DNA from: Himantopus leucocephalus
Lineage: Eukaryota; Chordata; Aves; Charadriiformes; Recurvirostridae
DNA: 64,000 bases
NCBI GenBank assembly: GCA_003993805.1
Contig: RSEF01000003.1
Span: 63,661,365 to 63,725,364, forward strand
Direction of reading: 5' to 3'
Below are positions 1-11,600 of the stretch, in pieces. Both the position numbers and the translations under genes were made by a program. The notes below the pieces were generated by a model. That model did not search any database and was not told the DNA's origin. It saw only the letters and a list, made by a program, of their open reading frames with translations. Positions within the stretch are counted from its first letter, which is position 1. Each line of letters begins with the position of its first letter.

Positions 1-2682
1 GAAGAACTGCAGCAGCTGAAAAGGGAAAGCTCATCTGATAAACAGAAATTCAAAACGTCACCGGCGTAATTAGTTTTTGAGAAAAATATTTACACCGCAG
101 CCGAATCAAGCTGCTTTGCAGCCAAACCCTGGCAAAACTGCAACAACGGAGAAGGTTTTGTGTCTGCTTTTTAATGATTGTATCCTAATTACAGCAAAAT
201 TTCACCCCTTCCCAATGCTGGCCGGGAGAATCATTGTAAAATGCAGGGTCCTGCAAATTAGCAAGCAAGTGAACAATAAATTCCCCCCAAGGATAATGCA
301 TCACAAAACACACTGCATTCATTTATTTGGCGAAGTGCAGTTTAATTACTTGTAAAAATAATGACTCCTTTGTACGGGCTCTCGCTAACATGCGTTGCTG
401 CTCTGTGTTTTGCTGAGTGGTACAAGTTGCATGCCAAATCTGCGTGCATGGATTATTCAGCGTGCGCGCAAGCAGAGTGCAGAAAAGAGGTTGTACAGTA
501 TCCATTGTGTTTTGACAGCACATAAATGATATATACTCTCTTCATGGAATTTGGCTGCTCTTCCATATTTTGAAACTCAATATTTCTCCTCTCAATAGGG
601 ATTTTCAAGCCTCGATCCCATCTCATTGCAGAAAGCACTAAGCACAACAAAAATCTCTGCTGGGAAATCGGGATGTGTCCATTTTGCAGCTGCCACCCTC
701 CCGTGGGGGTCCCCGTGTCACACGGTGCTCCCACCGCTCCGGCCAGCCCCGAGCCCATAGCGCGGTGCTTCACCACCGTCCCACCCACTGAGAAAAGGAT
801 CTGTGACTTCCAGCATCCACAGGTTTCTGTTTGCAGGGCTTCCTGGAGGTAGCAGGGGTTTCAGAGTCACAGCATATGTGCCATGGCTGTCAGATGTTTA
901 TACGTTGTATTTCCACCCAGCAGCCCAAGAGGAAAACTAAACATACTGAACAGTTTAAGGATATACCAAAAAGAACAGGATCGGGGATCTTCATGGTAAC
1001 GCTACTGAAGTTGCTAGTGTCTTGGTCTTGCCAGTGTCTTATTTTCAAAGATGAACGGTAAAGGTCGTCAGAGAAACCCCTTGGATTACACCAGCAGCGC
1101 CCGTTACAGGGGATGGCACAGGGCAATGCCAGGTAATCCAAGTACTCCTCTTCTTTCTTTCCACTCAGCGAGAACTGCCATTCCAGTATTGGAACCGGTT
1201 GTGAAATACTCCACCAAATACGTGAATAGCTCTTGTAATAGTTTTGTTTACTTCCCATTTCTTTTTAAATTACCAGCTCTACTCATATTCAAATTGCAGT
1301 ACTTGCTGTGAGCTCTATAATCAACTTTTGGCCAACTTAAGCTTTCTATAATCAAGTTTTGGCCAACTTAAGCTTCTTGACAGTCTGAAAAGTCTGTTAA
1401 CGTGGTTAGTTTCACCTTGGAGAACTTTGCAACACTTACAGGATGAATTTGCACATTCCAATTTGACAAGATAGCCTGCAAGAGAGTTGTGCGTTTTCAC
1501 AGTATGACTGTTGAACTCGATGGAGAAAAAAGTAACACTGTCAGCATCTCTGGATTAATCCCAGCCAAGGGTGGCAGAAGAAAAGGTTAGAATATCGCTC
1601 CCGTCCCACCCTGCACCTTCTCCTTCACCCTCACTTTGCATGTGGTCGGCTGAATTGTTCAAGATGAAACTTAAATGCAATCACTGCAGCAACACAGATT
1701 GTATTTTTTGCCCTCTAACACTCCGTCCAACAACTATAGAAAGCAGAATAATTTACAATTCGTAACAGAGCAATGTTGCGTGATAAAGTGGAGAACACAG
1801 CAGACTCCTAAACATGACATTGGATCACTCAACATAAACCCCAAGTATCTGAAAACTCAATTCAGAAAAACAAAGTTAATAACAAAGCTTAAGAGAACCG
1901 GGCATCAGAATAACACACATGCACACCAAATCTTTTCTCCTTTACAAATAGACCCCTCGGGACTTATTTAAGCTCTTTGTCTTTATTAGCCTCAGCGTTT
2001 AAAGACAGATCTCCAAACATTTGCTATTCAAAAATAACTTGTCATCTCCTGAAGGATTCCTTGTAAAACACTGCAGTAGATGCTCATGCCACTAGTTACT
2101 TCCCACGAGTTTGTAAGATCTGGCTGCTTCTCAGCACCGCTCAGAAGAGAACTCCTCCTGCTGTTAAACACTTGCATTAATTATTACCTAATTTTTTTAC
2201 CTATACTGGTAAGATACCTATTCTCCACAACATGCCGCCTTCTTTCAATTATCATCATTTCATCTTACCAAAAACCCCCAGATCTATAAAGTAAGAACAC
2301 AACAGTCAACCACCCCCACGAAGCCCCCTAGCTCCCCTCTTTTGGGCAGCTGTGCTTGTTCGAAGAAAAGCTTTTTCACTTGTGTTTGTTTAAGGTTTGT
2401 CTTAGTCGATATTACACTGACTCACTTTGGGCTTTAAGAGACAGCTGGAAACAGAACACTGTGCAACAGGAAAGGAGAACATAACGATATTATTGCATTT
2501 CCCCTAAACCCTGAGGACTTGCCCCCATTGTTGCTAGCAAGAAAGGTAAAAGCAAAATTATACAAAAAATTGCCTTTAAGGGTAGAGTATAGCTCTTGGC
2601 CACTATTCAGTGATAACGTGCAGCAAAGGCAAGGGTGATACGGAATGGTGAACGAGCAGAGGAACCCTCAAATCATCCTTAC
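1..2682. other. AKAP13 intron after the fourth coding exon (partial)
   Basis: This non-coding stretch lies downstream of the exon at 2683-2866 in transcript terms. Apart from a 31-base tandem duplication at 1314-1375, I see no repeat family and no supportable exon. The open frames here are short and lack flanking splice signals in agreement with AKAP13. Confidence 0.8.
1314..1375. repeat. 31-base tandem duplication, two copies
   Basis: Two adjacent 31-base units (1314-1344 and 1345-1375) begin TCTATAATCAA and end CCAACTTAAGCTT. They differ at one base (C versus G in the TCAACTT/TCAAGTT part). There is no N between them, unlike the other duplications in this window, so this is more likely real. 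Confidence 0.95.
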
Positions 2683-2866
2683 TCTGTCAAAAGCTGGTGC
2701 AGCTTCTGGTAGCCCCTCTCCAAGGCCAAGCTCACAGGCGTTGCCCCTTCGTTGTTGTGGATGCTGAGAGCTCCTCTTCCACCAGGCTGCTGGAGCAGAA
2801 ACCATGTCAGCCGCAGCAGACCTAGCCTCACCGCAAAATGCATCAGTGTTTCCCGAGGGATGTTCT
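2683..2866 (-). CDS. AKAP13: AKAP13 fourth coding exon, ankyrin-like segment (residues 160-220)
   Basis: This 184-base exon completes codon 160 (Glu), encodes residues 161-220 and ends with two bases of codon 221. The translation contains ETLMHFAVRLGLLRLTWFLL at residues 165-184, then a short loop, then NEGATPVSLALERGYQKL at residues 198-215. These have the helix-turn-helix and 'G-TP-hydrophobic-A-L-G' spacing of two degenerate ankyrin repeats. The acceptor is a (TTTC)-rich tract ending CTTCCCAG and the donor is GA|GTAAGG. The next exon must start in phase 2 and is outside the window: I searched 1-2682 by eye for the expected continuation and did not see it. Ankyrin-like repeats suggest a protein-binding surface, which is an inference. 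Confidence 0.96.
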
Positions 2867-5800
2867 CTGGGAAGAAAGAAAGAAAAAAAAATAATAAAAT
2901 AAATGGGAATTTGCAGGCTGCGGGTTAGGTGAATGCCATATCCCCACCTCCCAGGCACACCACACACAAGGGCTGGCATGGAGCTGACAGCCCAAAAGCC
3001 AAGGAGCCTGCAGCACCTGGAAAAACACGCTGGCTGCCAATATCCAGGAGAGACCAATACTTGAAAGCGAGGGACATGCTATGGTGGGACTGGAAGTGCT
3101 CAGGCCCTCTCAGGGGGAGACTGACCACAGAAGTCAATGTGGAAAAATCACCATTTCGTAAACAGCCACAGCAACCACCAAGTTGCAGCGCTTCCAGACA
3201 GAACCTGGCATGGTCAGGTGGGTCTTTCTAGATGTCCAAGCCTTCTCCTCACACACCCAGGACCAGGTTTTTAGGAACGGACAGGTTTTGTTATTTAACA
3301 GGATGCTGATTTGTCCCATAGGCATGAAAAAAATCAATTGCATTTGAAGCACAAATCTAAAGCTGTTATAAAAGAGAACAGTTTAACCTCTTGTGTAGAC
3401 AAAAAAAAAAAGTGTGAATTTTGCTTTACTGTCTTGATTATGCCTCAGACCAGCTTTTCTCAGCTTTATACAGTAGCTCTATCATTCTGAGTAGCAGCAT
3501 TTATAAACTAGCAAGCTCCACTGCTGCTTTTTACGTTTAATAACCGTGACCGTCTAATTTGGTAAAAGTCACTCTTGAGCCTAAGCTTTCATCTCAGAAA
3601 AATGTCCCCCTACTCTAAAAGCTGCAGCCCTAAAACGATGCTCTGAAAAGCTTCAACCAGAAATGAGCTCCAGATGCACAGCTGAAATACAGTATTTGCA
3701 GATCAAAGCCTGTTACTTCTCTACGAAGGGCAAAAGCATTTGGGTTAAAAAAACTATGAGAAATAAAAATTTGTTCTTTTAATTAACAAAGGATTTCAGT
3801 ATTGACTGGCAGCAACAACACAACAAAAAGGCACCAACTGGGTCTCAGTAAACCATGCCAATGAGCACACTCGGTATAATACCTTTAATATCATAGCAAT
3901 GATTTATTGGGTTATTAATTTGGTTGCCAGCCAAACCTATACAGCAGGTTTAAAAACGCAAGTGCATAATGGCTTTAGGATTTAATTAAGTATTTTTTCC
4001 CCAAGAAGTAAGCCCCAAGAGAAATCACTCCTTCAAAGTGCTGCTGTTTTTCTTGCTTACTTGCTTTCTTAAGGGACATCATTAAGACCTTCCGTGAAAA
4101 ACAAAGCAAAAATGGGGAGCTCTCCCCTGCCTGACACACCATTTTTCCTGACATTTTGGATCAACTCCTCAAGAACTAATCTGTATTCAAGAACCAAAAG
4201 CTTTCTGGCACCATCTCTCTTCCGAATTACTCCAAATTAGGTCTCTGGGCTACAAACCAACACTTCCCCACTAACCTCCTCCTGATTACCGTAAAGCAAA
4301 ACCACGCTGTCCTGAATACATGAGCATGTCTGAATGGAGGTTCCAGCTGATCAGAGAAAAAGGGAATAGCTGAGCTCATTCAGAGACAAATTCTCAGCCT
4401 GTGGGAGAGTGATGGCAAGGATTTTGGTATTAAGTGCTATGGAGTGTAATGCTTTAGAAATAAACAACGCAACAAGGTAGTTAATCCATGGTTGTCACAG
4501 TCTTGGACTTAAAGAATAATGAAAAATAACACACCATATAGACAGACATAAAGGAAAGGCTACTGATGAGGCTGCAAGAAGGAGAAGGTGTTGATACATG
4601 TGGGACTTAGCCAGAGTGAAAGCAGATGCCCAAGTTTCACTCCATGAACTTGCACTTGCACAATACTCCTACATTACCTGTACTAACACTCTGGTGGAGT
4701 CAGCTAGCACAACTAAAGCAGTACAAGCCTCTTCCTACTGAGATGTAGGAAGCACAAAAGCACTTCTGTTANNNNNNNNNNNNNNNNNNNNNNNNNNNNN
4801 NNNNNNNNNNNNNNNNNNNNNNNNNNNNNNNNNNNNNNNNNNNNNNNNNNNNNNNNNNNNNNNNNNNNNNNGTGCCTCCTTCTCCTCAGCGTGTGGACCT
4901 TAACCGCGCACTTTGCGCTGCATGAACCTACTGACACGAATGTTTAGTTAAACAGCCTCAGAAGATGGAGCTGGGTGTTACTTTTAGCAGCCTCTCTGCC
5001 CTCTGGGGTGTGTGACGGCAATGAACTCCGCGCAAAGACTGCTCAGGGCAGGCAAAAGCAAGGCGAAGCCTCACATTGAGCCATCCCCTCCGCAAAAATC
5101 AGCACAGAGTTACGCTTGATGGTGGATCTTCTACCCAGCTTCTGCCTGCAGAAAGGCCATTACTTCCTAACTGCTTTTGTAAACGCTAGAGTCCTACTGC
5201 AGTCCTTAGAAAAAATCAACTTTTAAATGTGCTTGACAGCGACAGCCATCTCCGAACAGCAGTTCCCCATCAAGCCGCGGCACTCGGGAGCTGGCCGAGG
5301 CTCCCGGCTCGCTCCTGCCTTCAGAGGTTTTGCTAAACAGCAGCGTTTTGTTTCCAACCCACAAGAGCCCATAGAGACATGCCAGCTTAGAGGCAGCGCT
5401 AACAATCTTTCAAGAAGGGGTCTGACATTTTCTTTTGTTCTCATTTCTATAGTATTTTCTCCTTCGAGAAGGTTATTTGAAGTATCTGGTGCTGACATTT
5501 AGCAAAATGTGAAATATGAATTGGAATAGCTGTTCATAGGTAGTGACGCAGCGCAGGACGGGGTGTCCCACTGGAGGGGCACTGGCCAGAACACACGTAA
5601 TTGTTCACATGCTCCCACAGCTTCAACCTTTGCTGTGCTTCTCTCTCCCCCACAGAACTTAACCCACAACCACCAGTAGAGGAGTGCTACTTTTTACCAC
5701 AGAGGTTTTTCTAATCTAGCACTCCATCAGAAATCAGAGACATCTCTTCCACCTCGCTCTAGCAAAACAGCGTGTCGTGACCAAAAGGATGCTTATGCAT

Positions 5801-7665
5801 GCAAATCCTTCCTGTCACAATCACAAAAAATCCCCCAAATTCCGTATATATAATTAGCTCACTGGAAAAAAATTACCAGACAAATCTGCCTCTAGCGAAA
5901 AAGCTGATCAGAAGACGAAAGACCAGGACATAATAAACGGCCGGTTTTCAGTTATTTATGAAAGGACTTACTGCAAGGGAACATATTTTATAGCACCAAT
6001 ATTCTTGGATGACAGTTGCATTTAGTGCCATTGTATTTATTCACTTACACTTTTGTCTACAGAAACCTTACCACAAGATGCCAAAACGCTCAGCGCTACA
6101 GAGCTCCTCCCTCTCACTGTGGATGCAATGGATGCTCTACAGGTCCATTAGCATTCAGAGCCCTACACCATCACAACTTCCAGGACCACAAGCGCATGCT
6201 GAGCACATCAATGTAAATCCTACGGCCTGATTTCCCTAAGTGCTGACCTTCCAAAGAATAATCAAAGTCAAAAAGAGAAACCAGATCTCAGCCTTCCTGC
6301 GAAATCGACAACAATTCAGAGCTTCAATCAAAGTTTTCGTTAACTTAAGGTTACTTTAACTACATTTTTATCACTTAAACCAGAAATGTCAGCATTATTA
6401 CAACTTTTTTAAATGCAGAAAGAAAAATCAGTGTCTTCCACACAGAGGAAAAAAATACCAAGTGTTTATCTCCTTGTAAACATATGACAGCATCTGAATT
6501 TCTATACAGAAACCATTAAATATGATCAAATCTTTTCATGTCTGCTAACACTGCTTCAATTGCCTGCCTGTGTATTCACATTTACAAAAGCCATCAGCAA
6601 GACAGTGAAAAATAAAGCACGAAAAACTCTGTCGTGGTGAGCAGAACTGAGCCTTCTGCGCTGAGCGAGCCACGTCGCCTTCCTCTTCATGTGTTTACAT
6701 CATTGTATCCTATAAAAGATAACAGATGCCTCACAGCCACATTCCTTAAGGGAAACTATTTGCTAAAATACCCTGAAAATTTACAGTAAGAATTTGTGCA
6801 CACTGGAACTAGCCCCGCAGCGCGTCAATATGCTTCCTTAAGCTCCCCTGTGACCAAAAAGAAAAGCAGAACTCCAAGGACACGGACATGCCACAGCATC
6901 CCAAATGCCTCTGCACTGCCGTTTCGGCAGTCGCCGGTGACTTTGGGCCAGCCTTGGGGTTCATTTCTAACCTCTCGGTAGCCCTCTCTGCTGCGGTTAA
7001 GGGCTACCGTTAGTCAGGCTTTCCCACCTTCACATTTCACTTGCAAAATTGTCCAAGGCTTATTTTGGGGAACGCCCGTGTTTGCCCAGCTGGTGTCCAA
7101 CCAGGGATGCAACACAAATCCTCAGGGGCAGATCCCCAACTTCTCCAAGAAAAATCAGATGTATTTTACACGTTACAGTCACTTCGCAGATGTGCTGTAA
7201 AACCAACATTTACCAAAAATGCCAAGTTTGTGGCACAAGGGTAACCTTCCCTGGAGCATCACACTTTCTACACACAGACAGGGTTCTTTCAGGAAACCTC
7301 AGACGTGTGATGCTGATACACATACCACTGCATACACGCACAAAAAAAACCCTTCTGGGTGCGTTTTAAAACACCGACCATTTACAACAGCTTGTGCTAT
7401 TTCATAAAGGAAGACACAGAGAAAACATCAGTGTACAACTGATGAAAACACGTATTTTAAGGCGGCTGAAGTGCAAAGCACAGGATGCAGATGTAGCAGG
7501 GGCACGCTGGTGCACATCACATCCCATCTCCCAGCACGGAGGCCGACACGCCTTTTGAAAGACACGTGGAGTTTTGGGAACCCTTCTGCTTTGGGAACCC
7601 TTTCTCCCAGGCTTTTTACCTCTCTCCCAACCCGCGAGTCTCACGTATGCCCTAGAGGTCCTCAC
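2867..7665 (-). other. AKAP13 intron, 4.8 kb, containing a 100-N gap
   Basis: The intron is bounded by donor GTGAGG (of the exon ending at 7666) and the acceptor of the exon beginning at 2866. It contains the assembly gap 4772-4871, so its true length is uncertain. There is a short purine-rich/A-rich patch next to the acceptor, and I see no mobile element or other gene. Confidence 0.85.
4772..4871. other. Assembly gap, 100 N
   Basis: There are exactly 100 N, a conventional placeholder, so the real length is unknown. The flanking sequence shows no overlap that would close it. It is inside the 4.8-kb AKAP13 intron. Confidence 0.98.
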
Positions 7666-7962
7666 CGGTCAGGGACTGGTCCGCTCCCAGCACGTTCCAT
7701 TCTGCTGGCAGTTTCAGGTGTCGAAATGCCAGAGCCACTTTCTCATCCAAAAAGTCCACATCGGCAGCGGGTGGTCTCGACCGGTCCAAGAACCGGGTGA
7801 AGTTTAGTGCCTGCTGGTTGCCAGCGCAGGTGGCCAGAAACTGGGCGGCATCGTAGGCTTCATCCTGGACAAACTGGAAACTCTCTTCTGCCACAACCAG
7901 AACGGGATGACCTTCTCTAGAGGCACAAAGTGCCACCTTCACTGTCTCACAGCAGTCATGGC
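7666..7962 (-). CDS. AKAP13: AKAP13 third coding exon (residues 61-159)
   Basis: This 297-base exon encodes residue 61 (split codon), residues 62-159 and the first base of codon 160. Recognisable stretches are HDCCETVKVALCAS, VQDEAYDAAQFLAT, AGNQQALNFTRFLD and LAFRHLKLPAEWNVLG. The acceptor is TTTTATTTGCAG and the donor is G|GTGAGG, with phase 1 at both ends, so it could in principle be skipped without shifting the frame. The Asp/Glu- and aromatic-rich composition and the conserved-looking core are typical of the globular AKAP13 N-terminal region. The linker around residues 120-132 (RSRPPAADVDFLD) looks the least constrained. It lies between introns of 10.3 kb and 4.8 kb. Confidence 0.96.
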
Positions 7963-8657
7963 CTGCAAATAAAACCAAGGGAAATAGTAAAAAAGAACAA
8001 TTGCATGCGCTGAAGAAACACAGCTGAGCAACTCCTTTGACACACACAGTCTTTACATTAAATCAGGTAAGAGCAAGTTACTGAGGGTCACAACTCTAAA
8101 TTCAACACTATCTTGGGAATTTATACGTATCACCGGAGACAAGTATTTCTTATAGGCTTTAAAAGGAAAAGATGCGTAACTCTTCTCTGTCAGAATATAA
8201 ACCAAGAAATATAAGCCACCCTTATCTGACCAGGCTATTTTTGATCAGCGACAAGTAAACTCACGAGTGTTAAGTAGCTGAAGTGGAGATTTTGCTAACG
8301 CACCAAAAGCCAGATTATGCGGTCAAACTTTTCTTTTCCGGCTCCACAGGACTCCAGTAACTCACCAGAAACTAGAATGCCAGTGCTGCAAAACTACGTA
8401 CTCCAAATGCCATCACAACACTTGGCTTGTACTGAAAACACCGCAATCTCACCTAAAACAAAGAGCTAAACGGCTACGGGAGAGCGAAGTGCCCAGGCAC
8501 GCCCTGTGCAGGTTCTCTCAGGCTCGCTGCTCCACCTGCCCTTTGCCTTTGGGTTCACATGACAAAACTAAAACCCAGCTGCTTCTGCTAAATAAAAACA
8601 TGGAAATGGCCACTTTCCATATTCACAAAACAAGGAGGTCGGAAGTTTAATAACTTT

Positions 8658-8675
8658 ACTTATTTATTTATTTAG
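8658..8675. repeat. Short (TTTA)n run
   Basis: Four TTTA-type units lie within AKAP13 intron sequence. Confidence 0.85.
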
Positions 8676-11600
8676 GGCAGGGAAAACAGGAGAAAGGATG
8701 CCCTGGCATGGCAGCAGTTTCACTGACTAAAAAAAAAAAAAACCAAAACAAAAAACCCAAACTAAAGCCACGACACCTTTTTGCAATTTTAAAAGGAAAA
8801 ATATAACATGTGTCCAACACAACCAGCACTTGTAACTGTCAGACATGCCTCTTCAATAATAAGGTTTGTGTTTCAAGTTCACCGTGCGGCACAGTTTCTT
8901 GTTCCAGTCTCGGACTGACGTCATGGCTGTTTTTGCCAGAACAGCATGGACCCTGCACTAATTACTGGAAAAGCTTCTTTTTGCCCATGACCTCAGCATA
9001 CTACTACATTCATGAAACTCTGCTTAATTAAATACAAAATGACGATTTATTTTTAAAGGCTTGAAAATTCAATTTAAGCCCCTATTTGTGGTCAGTGGGA
9101 AAGTTTCCTTCTTGTACCGAGGCCCTTTGCTGTTGATTTCCCTGACAAAAGGAAAAATATGTCCCTAATCTTCATGGTCTTTCAGCCAACCTTCCAAATC
9201 TGTTCTGAGGCTTTTGGCATCTATACAGGTTTTGTCTGCTGAAAGAGGCGATCCTGAAGTTAATTGAAAGGTCAAAACTGCTATTAGGACACTGCGGGTA
9301 GCACCAAAATTGTCAGAGACGAGGCTGTGTGGCTTCCTAAGGAGAGCAAATGCAGCTGGAAAGATATCAAAGACAAGTGCAGAAGGGAAGGCAAACACAC
9401 ATGGATGTTGCTGCAACAGCTCAACACAACCGGGAGGCTCTGAAGCTGAAAGGTGAGAAAACTTCTTTCCTTCCAGCACCGGGCATCTATTAGCAAGAGG
9501 ATGATGTGAAAGCTGAAGGAAGAGATTTACCAGCATTGGTGTTATAAAAAAGAACGAGGGTAGGAAGACCTGCTTCTTCTGCTCTTGGAAATATTAAACG
9601 TGCATTCTAATACATCACCAGTCAATAGGACGGGCAGGGAACTCAGCAGCCCAGATGAAATCCATTCACAGACTCCACTCATCCTCACAGTAGAAGCCTC
9701 AAATGTTCAAGGGAGAAGTGGGGGGACAGTACAACTTTGGGGGAACTTGCCTTTAATGCAGTTCAGAACTGCACATCCCTCCCCCTACACCTTCTTGCTT
9801 TGCTCATCTTCCTAAGGCCATCAGAATAAGGAGCAGGTAAGCCTTATTAGTTTTGTTTATAGCCTCCACAAAAGCAGCAGGTTATACGCCGGCTGTACAG
9901 AAGGCCATGCTGTCCTACGGGAGCCGACTCCAGCGCTGTGAACTTGGCTCTCCCTAATGCAAAGCAGTGGAAGTTTGCTAGAATGCAGAGTTAAAAAAAA
10001 AAAAATCATAATAAAAGACTCCTCAATAGCAGGAGAAAAGCTAAGCCTTTTGATGTTTATTTTTTTAAAACTATTTTCTGTCTATTCCCATAAGAATCCC
10101 ATCTGCAAAATAACCTTGAACACGGCTACTCTGCCAGAAAGCCAGTGGACTTTCAGGGTTGAAGCAGAAGACAAACACGGCCCATGAGCAGCTACAGAGA
10201 AACACTTTGGGATAGTCACCTCCTTGTCATGAAGGCAAACAACTCTTCTGTGGGACAGCAAAAGCTCCGTCACGACAACTAGAGAAACCTCAGTCAAGAC
10301 CCATGGTCTCCTTAAACCGGTACATCACGGATGTACATACAAAGTTCCCTTGGACGGAGCGTATGTGAAACACCAGCCCCAAAATAATGCAAAGCTACAG
10401 GACTGCTCAATGCAATGCAAGGGGAGGTGACAAAGAGGCCATGTCCTGATCTGCAGCCAACGATGGTTCTCTTGAAACTCCCCCAGATAACTAATACAGC
10501 CTTGAAAGGGAGGTGACAGAGCTGACGATCCATTTTCATCTAACAGGATCAAACAAGCATCCTGCTAAACCCCGGGGAATGTTCTTCGAAAGGGCAACCG
10601 CTCACAAGGCTTTGATGTTCTCCTTCCCTACATCTGAGAAGATGTCAGACTCGGGGGGGGCAAAAGTCTGGGACAGGTTCTGACTTTTGGCAAACAGTTC
10701 AAACGAAAGAGGAGCCAGTAAGTAACAAGCGCGGCCAATACTAAAAAGATTGCTCAAGAGGTCTCTGCCCCCCTGCTTTGAAACCGCTACAGGAACGATG
10801 TAAGCAAACAAGTCCCCAACACATGAACCGTCTGAAGGAACCGTCGGTGGGGCAACGCTTCTCTCCACATCAAAGACCGTTGCTTCCTTCGCCTAGACTA
10901 GTATCTGAACTTCAACAGCCCTTTTTCCCAGAGCATTAGCAAAAGTGAGCTAAGCTTTCTGGCACTCTCAGGAGATACGTGGTTATCATCTGTAAAACAA
11001 GCCCAAATCTGGTTTTATGAGGTTCAGTAACTTGCCCGAGGGCACAAAGAGCTCCAGGCAGCGCTGGAACAGATGCTATTGGTCTTGATCACCTCTCTTC
11101 TGCTCCGGCTGGTAGATGGTGGTGGGGCTTTCTCCTAACATGGGTTAAGCACTAAGTCCTGCGCTTTGCAAGCATCAGGGCGTTCGACTGTCAGCTGCTG
11201 TAACCCCCTCGGACACCTTCCCCAGAAGTGGAACAAAAAAATTTCTGACTCATTAAAAAGGTGAAAAAAACCCCCAACCCTGGGTGTGTCAGGAAGAGCG
11301 ATGAGCCTGTTTATGGCCTGTTTATAAAGGTTTGCATTTTGGTCGGCTGAGAACACGTGTAGCTGAATAACTCATGCACACGAGTGCATCCACAGAAGGG
11401 AAGAGAAATCTCCGTGCTTCACAACGCGATCAGGTTCACGATGCGGCCCAGCACCCCTCCGACTGCCTTCAGTCTACTCCAGAAATCAGCCCCTTTGGCC
11501 AAAATAGCAATCAAAAGCAAACGATGAAATACTGAGCACCGCCACACTGGTATCATCCAGCAGTACACCAGCTCAAATTTTAACTCTTCCGACAAACGTG

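Noticed and set aside
1..69. Plus-strand open frame from the window edge reading EELQQLKRESSSDKQKFKTS and ending at TAA; looks like a coiled-coil C-terminus.
   Set aside because: Only 22 codons, no upstream context, and it lies antisense inside an AKAP13 intron. An acceptor-like tract on minus here (TTTCCCTTTTCAG) does not continue the AKAP13 frame.
9165..9536. 123-codon minus-strand frame considered as a processed pseudogene.
   Set aside because: No similarity to a known protein that I can name and no poly-A tail or target-site duplication.
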